From contig JAITCU010000001.1 in NCBI GenBank assembly GCA_031282835.1, positions 1-36,081 of the forward strand: a stretch of 36,081 nucleotides of DNA, written 5' to 3'. Origin of the DNA: Puniceicoccales bacterium (lineage in GTDB: Bacteria > Verrucomicrobiota > Verrucomicrobiia > Opitutales > JAIRLM01). The number at the start of each line of letters is the position of its first letter. Within the stretch, counting starts at the first letter, position 1. The translations under genes and the position numbers were made by a program. Below, piece after piece: positions 35,985 through 36,081 of this stretch. The notes below the pieces were generated by a model. That model made no database searches, was not told the DNA's origin, and worked only from the letters and a program-made list of their open reading frames with translations.

Positions 35985-36081
35985 AAACCCAGGTTTATGG
36001 CCACCATAGCTACCCCGATTACCGCTTTGGCAGCGGCCCAGGTGCGAAATCTGGAAAAATCTTCACCGACTAAACTTTTTA
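35981..36081 (-). CDS. IS982-like transposase C-terminus (cut by window edge)
   Basis: The minus-strand frame enters from the right edge and reads KSLVGEDFSRFRTWAAAKAV then IGVAMVAINLGF, TAG at 35983-35981. It is the same family as the window-start transposase but a different subtype (NLGF rather than NLGV). Visible frame is open. Its TAG overlaps the TAA of folC on the other strand. Here the tail repeat seen after the other three remnants is absent: the match stops at gaaaaagtc, inside folC. Confidence 0.65.
   Translation of the reverse strand, partial: KSLVGEDFSRFRTWAAAKAVIGVAMVAINLGF

Overview
This window reads as a chromosomal segment of a Gram-negative bacterium with a host-associated lifestyle. 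Gram-negative is indicated by an MCE/Mla-type ABC operon with a lipoprotein partner, a MurJ flippase and Sec/lipoprotein signals. Host association is inferred from several large proteins with eukaryote-facing domains: a secreted OTU-type cysteine protease, an LRR-like protein ending in a J-domain, a 3,705-residue DUF3638-type protein and an Inc-like bilobed membrane protein. Many decayed IS fragments sit between the genes. The PVC superphylum (a Verrucomicrobiota/Puniceicoccales-like or chlamydia-like lineage) is my best guess, from gene flavour only and not from a marker.

Layout. 1-600: 3' end of an IS982-like transposase gene and its flank. 609-2015: OTU protease. 2136-5898: tRNA-Gly(GCC), a GalE-like epimerase lacking the usual YxxxK catalytic pair, tRNA-Ile2(CAU), and the LRR-like/J-domain protein. 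5900-6578: IS remnant with a repeated tail. 6579-8635 (minus): a repeat-family small gene overlapping murJ. 8771-9659: IS scrap and a GNAT acetyltransferase. 9766-15886 (minus): orphan ABC ATPase, two unknown and possibly paralogous proteins, and gyrB. 15989-16508: IS3-like and IS982-like remnants and tRNA-Asn(GTT). 16579-18873: MlaF-like ATPase, MCE protein and PqiC-like lipoprotein with no permease. 18979-19744: repeat tail and a second copy of the small-gene cassette. 20002-31119: the giant protein. 31276-34172: gapA, an MBL hydrolase and the Inc-like protein in one operon. 34286-35984: the third, best-preserved small-gene cassette followed by folC. 35981-36081: another IS982-like 3' end whose stop codon overlaps that of folC.

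Two patterns cut across the genes. First, several genes without a Shine-Dalgarno sequence (the giant gene, the J-domain gene, gyrB, GNAT) have TTGACA or TTGACC ending exactly 29-30 nt before the start codon, and the MlaF-like gene has a TTGTCA at 31 nt. That is the geometry of leaderless mRNAs, and it decides the GTG starts of the two effector-like genes. Second, a dispersed cassette is present in three copies (near 8.6, 19.7 and 34.3 kb). It has a conserved upstream block, a promoter with 19-bp spacing, a palindrome in the leader and a small ORF of about 50 conserved residues; two copies also carry a second tiny ORF behind a CCGATCGG motif. Two of the three copies lie directly upstream of and co-oriented with housekeeping genes (murJ, folC). 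I do not recognise this cassette.
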